Of a stretch of 7,997 nt of DNA, positions 5,769 through 7,997 are shown in pieces. The position numbers were made by a program, and so were the translations under genes. The notes beneath the pieces were generated by a model. It had not been told where the DNA came from and did no database searches. It saw only the letters and a list, made by a program, of their open reading frames with translations. Source of the stretch: Bacteroidota bacterium. Its GTDB lineage: Bacteria; Bacteroidota; Bacteroidia; Bacteroidales; Prolixibacteraceae. Position 1 is the stretch's first letter; each line of letters starts with the position of its first letter. The stretch covers positions 1-7,997 of the forward strand of contig JAUYEQ010000162.1 of assembly GCA_030691295.1 (NCBI GenBank), given 5' to 3'.

Positions 5769-7493
5769 ATGAAACGACTTTTAAAAATTATACTTTTTCT
5801 TATCACAGGAATCTCTGTCAGCGCCCAACCTTTGGATAAACCAGATCCGAATTACTATGAGGCGCCAATGAAAATTCCCTTTCTTCTCTCCGGAAATTTT
5901 GCCGAATTACGACCCAATCATTTTCACGGTGGCATCGATATAAAAACTCAGGGACGAACCGGATTGCCTGTTTATGCAGCAGCTGAGGGAAATATCGAGC
6001 GGATCGTGGTTTCTCCTTCAGGATACGGAAACGCGTTGTACATCGGACATCCGAACGGCACAACTACGCTTTACGGTCACCTCCATAGTTTTGCTCCTGA
6101 AATTGAAAATTACATCCGGAAAATTCAATACGAAAAAGAAACTTTCGCCATCGATCATTCTGTTCCTGCCGATACCTTGAAAGTAAAAAAAGGACAACAA
6201 ATTGCAAAAAGCGGGAATTCAGGCAGTTCAGGTGGGCCGCATCTGCATTTCGAAATCAGGCAGGTTAAAGACCAAACGATGATGCTGAACCCATTACAAT
6301 TTAACATGCCGGTAAAAGACAAAACCAAACCAGTCATTCAGTCACTGATGGTTTATCCGGTTTCCGACGATGCAGGTGCTTCAGGAAAACAAGTTCCGCA
6401 GCGATTTGAAACCATATTGACTGGCAACGTTTATCAGCTAAAAGTCAATCAGCCTATCACGGTTTGGGGAAAAGTCGGCTTTGGACTTCAGGCCGTTGAT
6501 TTACTCGATGGAAGCCTTAATCATTGCGGTATTTACAGTTTAAAACTGAGCATCGACAACGAATTGGTTTATTCATTTGCGATGGATCAATTTGTTATCG
6601 AAGAGTCGAAATATATTAATTCGCACATGGATTACGAGCAGGCCATTCGTTCAAAACGCAGGCTATACCGTACCTGGATTGAACCGGGCAACAAACTGAA
6701 CATCTACGACAAAAATGAAAAAGGCGGGATATTTAAAGCTACCGACGGGAAACTTCACCAGGTAAAATATGAAATAACAGATGTTTACGGCAATGCCACT
6801 TCTCTTTCCTTTAAAATTCAATCGAAGGAGGCGACATTTGCAGTATCAGAACCCAAAGGGGAACATTTCAAATTCAACCGGAACAATCATATCAGGAACG
6901 ATGACATTGAATTCACAGTTCCGGAGGGAGCTTTGTACAATGATGTGGATTTTTTGTACGAAAAGAAACCGTCAACTGCGAAATTTTATTCACCCATTTA
7001 TAAACTACACAATCCATATACTCCCCTGCATTTTGCCTGCCCATTGAGGATCAAAGCAGTGAACCTTCCAAAGAATCTGGAATCGAAAGTGATGCTTGCC
7101 CAGGTTGACCCGGCTACAGGACAAATTTTCTCGGCCACAGGAAAATACGTTGACGGCTGGGTGGAAGGAAACATCCGCGTGTTGGGAAATTATGCACTGG
7201 CAGTTGACACGGTTGCTCCCAAAATTGTTCCGTTAAGCATTACCGGTAAAAAGACACTGACAGAAACCAATCGAATCCGGTTCACAATTACCGACAATCT
7301 CTCGGGAATAGAAACCATACGCGGAACCATCGATGGCCAGTGGGTGCTGTTTGAATACGACCTGAAAAACAAATTAATCAGTTATACGTTTGATAAAAGT
7401 AGGATTCAGTTCGGTAAAAATCATGAATTGAACTTAACTGTCACCGATTTCAGAAACAATTCAAGTACTTACAAGGCAAACTTCTACAAATGA
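5769..7493 (+). CDS. Secreted M23 family metallopeptidase (LytM-like)
   Basis: This 574-residue protein is an exported zinc peptidase, expected to cut peptide bridges in peptidoglycan in the periplasm. A signal peptide is clear: KR, a hydrophobic core, and probable cleavage after VSA (A19/Q20). The M23 domain spans about residues 30-170. H53 and D57 in HFHGGID with H160 in GPHLHFEIR are the expected zinc ligands, and H104 (YGHLH) and H158 are the catalytic histidines. All are present, so it should be active, unlike degenerate EnvC/NlpD-type activators. An insertion of about 25 residues (about 108-135) separates the YGHLH strand from the GNSGSSGGPH loop. Some 400 residues follow, beta-rich and without a family I can name, ending in an Ig-like segment (about 478-574, starting at DTVAPKI). 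The stop overlaps the anmK start by 4 bases (ATGA), implying translational coupling. I see no Shine-Dalgarno site. Confidence 0.92.
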   Translation: MKRLLKIILFLITGISVSAQPLDKPDPNYYEAPMKIPFLLSGNFAELRPNHFHGGIDIKTQGRTGLPVYAAAEGNIERIVVSPSGYGNALYIGHPNGTTTLYGHLHSFAPEIENYIRKIQYEKETFAIDHSVPADTLKVKKGQQIAKSGNSGSSGGPHLHFEIRQVKDQTMMLNPLQFNMPVKDKTKPVIQSLMVYPVSDDAGASGKQVPQRFETILTGNVYQLKVNQPITVWGKVGFGLQAVDLLDGSLNHCGIYSLKLSIDNELVYSFAMDQFVIEESKYINSHMDYEQAIRSKRRLYRTWIEPGNKLNIYDKNEKGGIFKATDGKLHQVKYEITDVYGNATSLSFKIQSKEATFAVSEPKGEHFKFNRNNHIRNDDIEFTVPEGALYNDVDFLYEKKPSTAKFYSPIYKLHNPYTPLHFACPLRIKAVNLPKNLESKVMLAQVDPATGQIFSATGKYVDGWVEGNIRVLGNYALAVDTVAPKIVPLSITGKKTLTETNRIRFTITDNLSGIETIRGTIDGQWVLFEYDLKNKLISYTFDKSRIQFGKNHELNLTVTDFRNNSSTYKANFYK

Positions 7494-7997
7494 CAAAAAG
7501 TTATGTATGCATAGGTTGTATGTCGGGCACATCAATTGATGGACTTGATTTGGTGGCCTGCAGGTTTACTTTCGACACGAAGTGGAATTTTGAAATTATG
7601 AAAGCCAATACCATCTCGTATTCGCACAAATGGGTGAACAAACTCACGACTGCTGCGGAATTGAATGCGCTTGATTTTGCTTTTCTTCACAACGAATACG
7701 GTAAGTTTATCGGGAAACAAATCGTTGATTTTTGTGCCGACCTTCCTGAAAAACCTGAAATGATCGCATCACACGGTCATACCATTTTTCATCAGCCCGA
7801 TATGAAACTGACGGTTCAGATTGGCAACGGCGCCAGCATTGCGGCAACTTCTGGAATACAAACCATCTGCGATTTCAGGTCGCTGGATGTGGCGCTTGGC
7901 GGACAAGGCGCTCCCCTCGTTCCCATTGGTGATGAACTGTTATTTGGCGAATATGAATTTTGCCTGAACCTTGGTGGGATTGCCAATGTTTCGTTTC
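7490..7997 (+). CDS. anmK: Anhydro-N-acetylmuramic acid kinase (5' part, cut by window end)
   Basis: The first 169 residues of AnmK are present. This cytoplasmic sugar kinase opens the 1,6-anhydro ring of anhydroMurNAc and phosphorylates it to MurNAc-6-phosphate in cell-wall recycling. The diagnostic N-terminal phosphate motif GCMSGTSIDG is at residues 9-18. SHGHTIFHQP (94-103), IGNGASIA (111-118) and DVALGGQGAPLVP (133-145) follow; D133 is the expected catalytic aspartate by position relative to GGQGAP. The last visible residues, NLGGIANVSF, are the conserved start of the second lobe. The family is about 350-370 residues, so roughly half lies beyond the window. The ATG overlaps the peptidase stop as ATGA, and the start is fixed by the glycine-rich motif falling at the usual place. 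Confidence 0.96.
   Translation, partial: MTKSYVCIGCMSGTSIDGLDLVACRFTFDTKWNFEIMKANTISYSHKWVNKLTTAAELNALDFAFLHNEYGKFIGKQIVDFCADLPEKPEMIASHGHTIFHQPDMKLTVQIGNGASIAATSGIQTICDFRSLDVALGGQGAPLVPIGDELLFGEYEFCLNLGGIANVSF

Noticed and set aside
5618..5806. 62-codon minus-strand open frame across the divergent region
   Set aside because: It overlaps the start and signal peptide codons of the M23 gene and the candidate promoter, and shows no family features.
1..7997. CRISPR, toxin-antitoxin, defence system or insertion sequence
   Set aside because: No regular spaced repeats, no transposase, nuclease or toxin-like genes. All larger genes fit ordinary envelope, division or RNA-decay functions.

Overview
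The window looks like a chromosomal segment of a Bacteroidota member, probably class Bacteroidia. The signs are genes without clear Shine-Dalgarno sites and with A/T-rich leaders, a promoter matching the Bacteroidetes TTTG / TAnnTTTG pattern, a sphingolipid/sulfonolipid-type alpha-oxoamine synthase, and a zapA gene preceded by a small coiled-coil gene. I cannot name a genus. The content is mostly housekeeping and cell-envelope genes. I see no CRISPR array, intact insertion sequence, prophage, defence island or new multigene system.

Layout. Bases 1-142 hold a promoter for the first gene (143-1390, +), a PLP-dependent alpha-oxoamine synthase that probably makes the long-chain base of sphingolipids or sulfonolipids. 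A UUCG-capped terminator follows, then a tRNA-Thr(CGU) gene (1455-1527, +). After a spacer with TGAC/GTCA inverted repeats comes a WecA/TagO-like membrane glycosyl-1-phosphate transferase (1734-2867, +). It converges on rny, and the 341-base gap between them carries two hairpin terminators and an unexplained middle part.

On the minus strand, reading leftwards, there is a small coiled-coil gene (5192-5485), zapA (4887-5180), a 127-base gap with a 13-bp perfect inverted repeat, and rny (RNase Y, 3209-4759). They may form one operon linking cell division and RNA decay. A 283-base divergent region separates this cluster from a plus-strand pair: a secreted M23 metallopeptidase (5769-7493) and anmK (7490 to the window edge, truncated). 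These two overlap by 4 bases.

How the genes fit together. Four themes are visible: envelope lipid synthesis, lipid-linked sugar synthesis, septum placement with mRNA turnover, and peptidoglycan hydrolysis with muropeptide recycling. The least explained items are the coiled-coil partner of ZapA, the long hairpin between zapA and rny, the repeats before the glycosyltransferase, and the middle of the convergent intergenic region.
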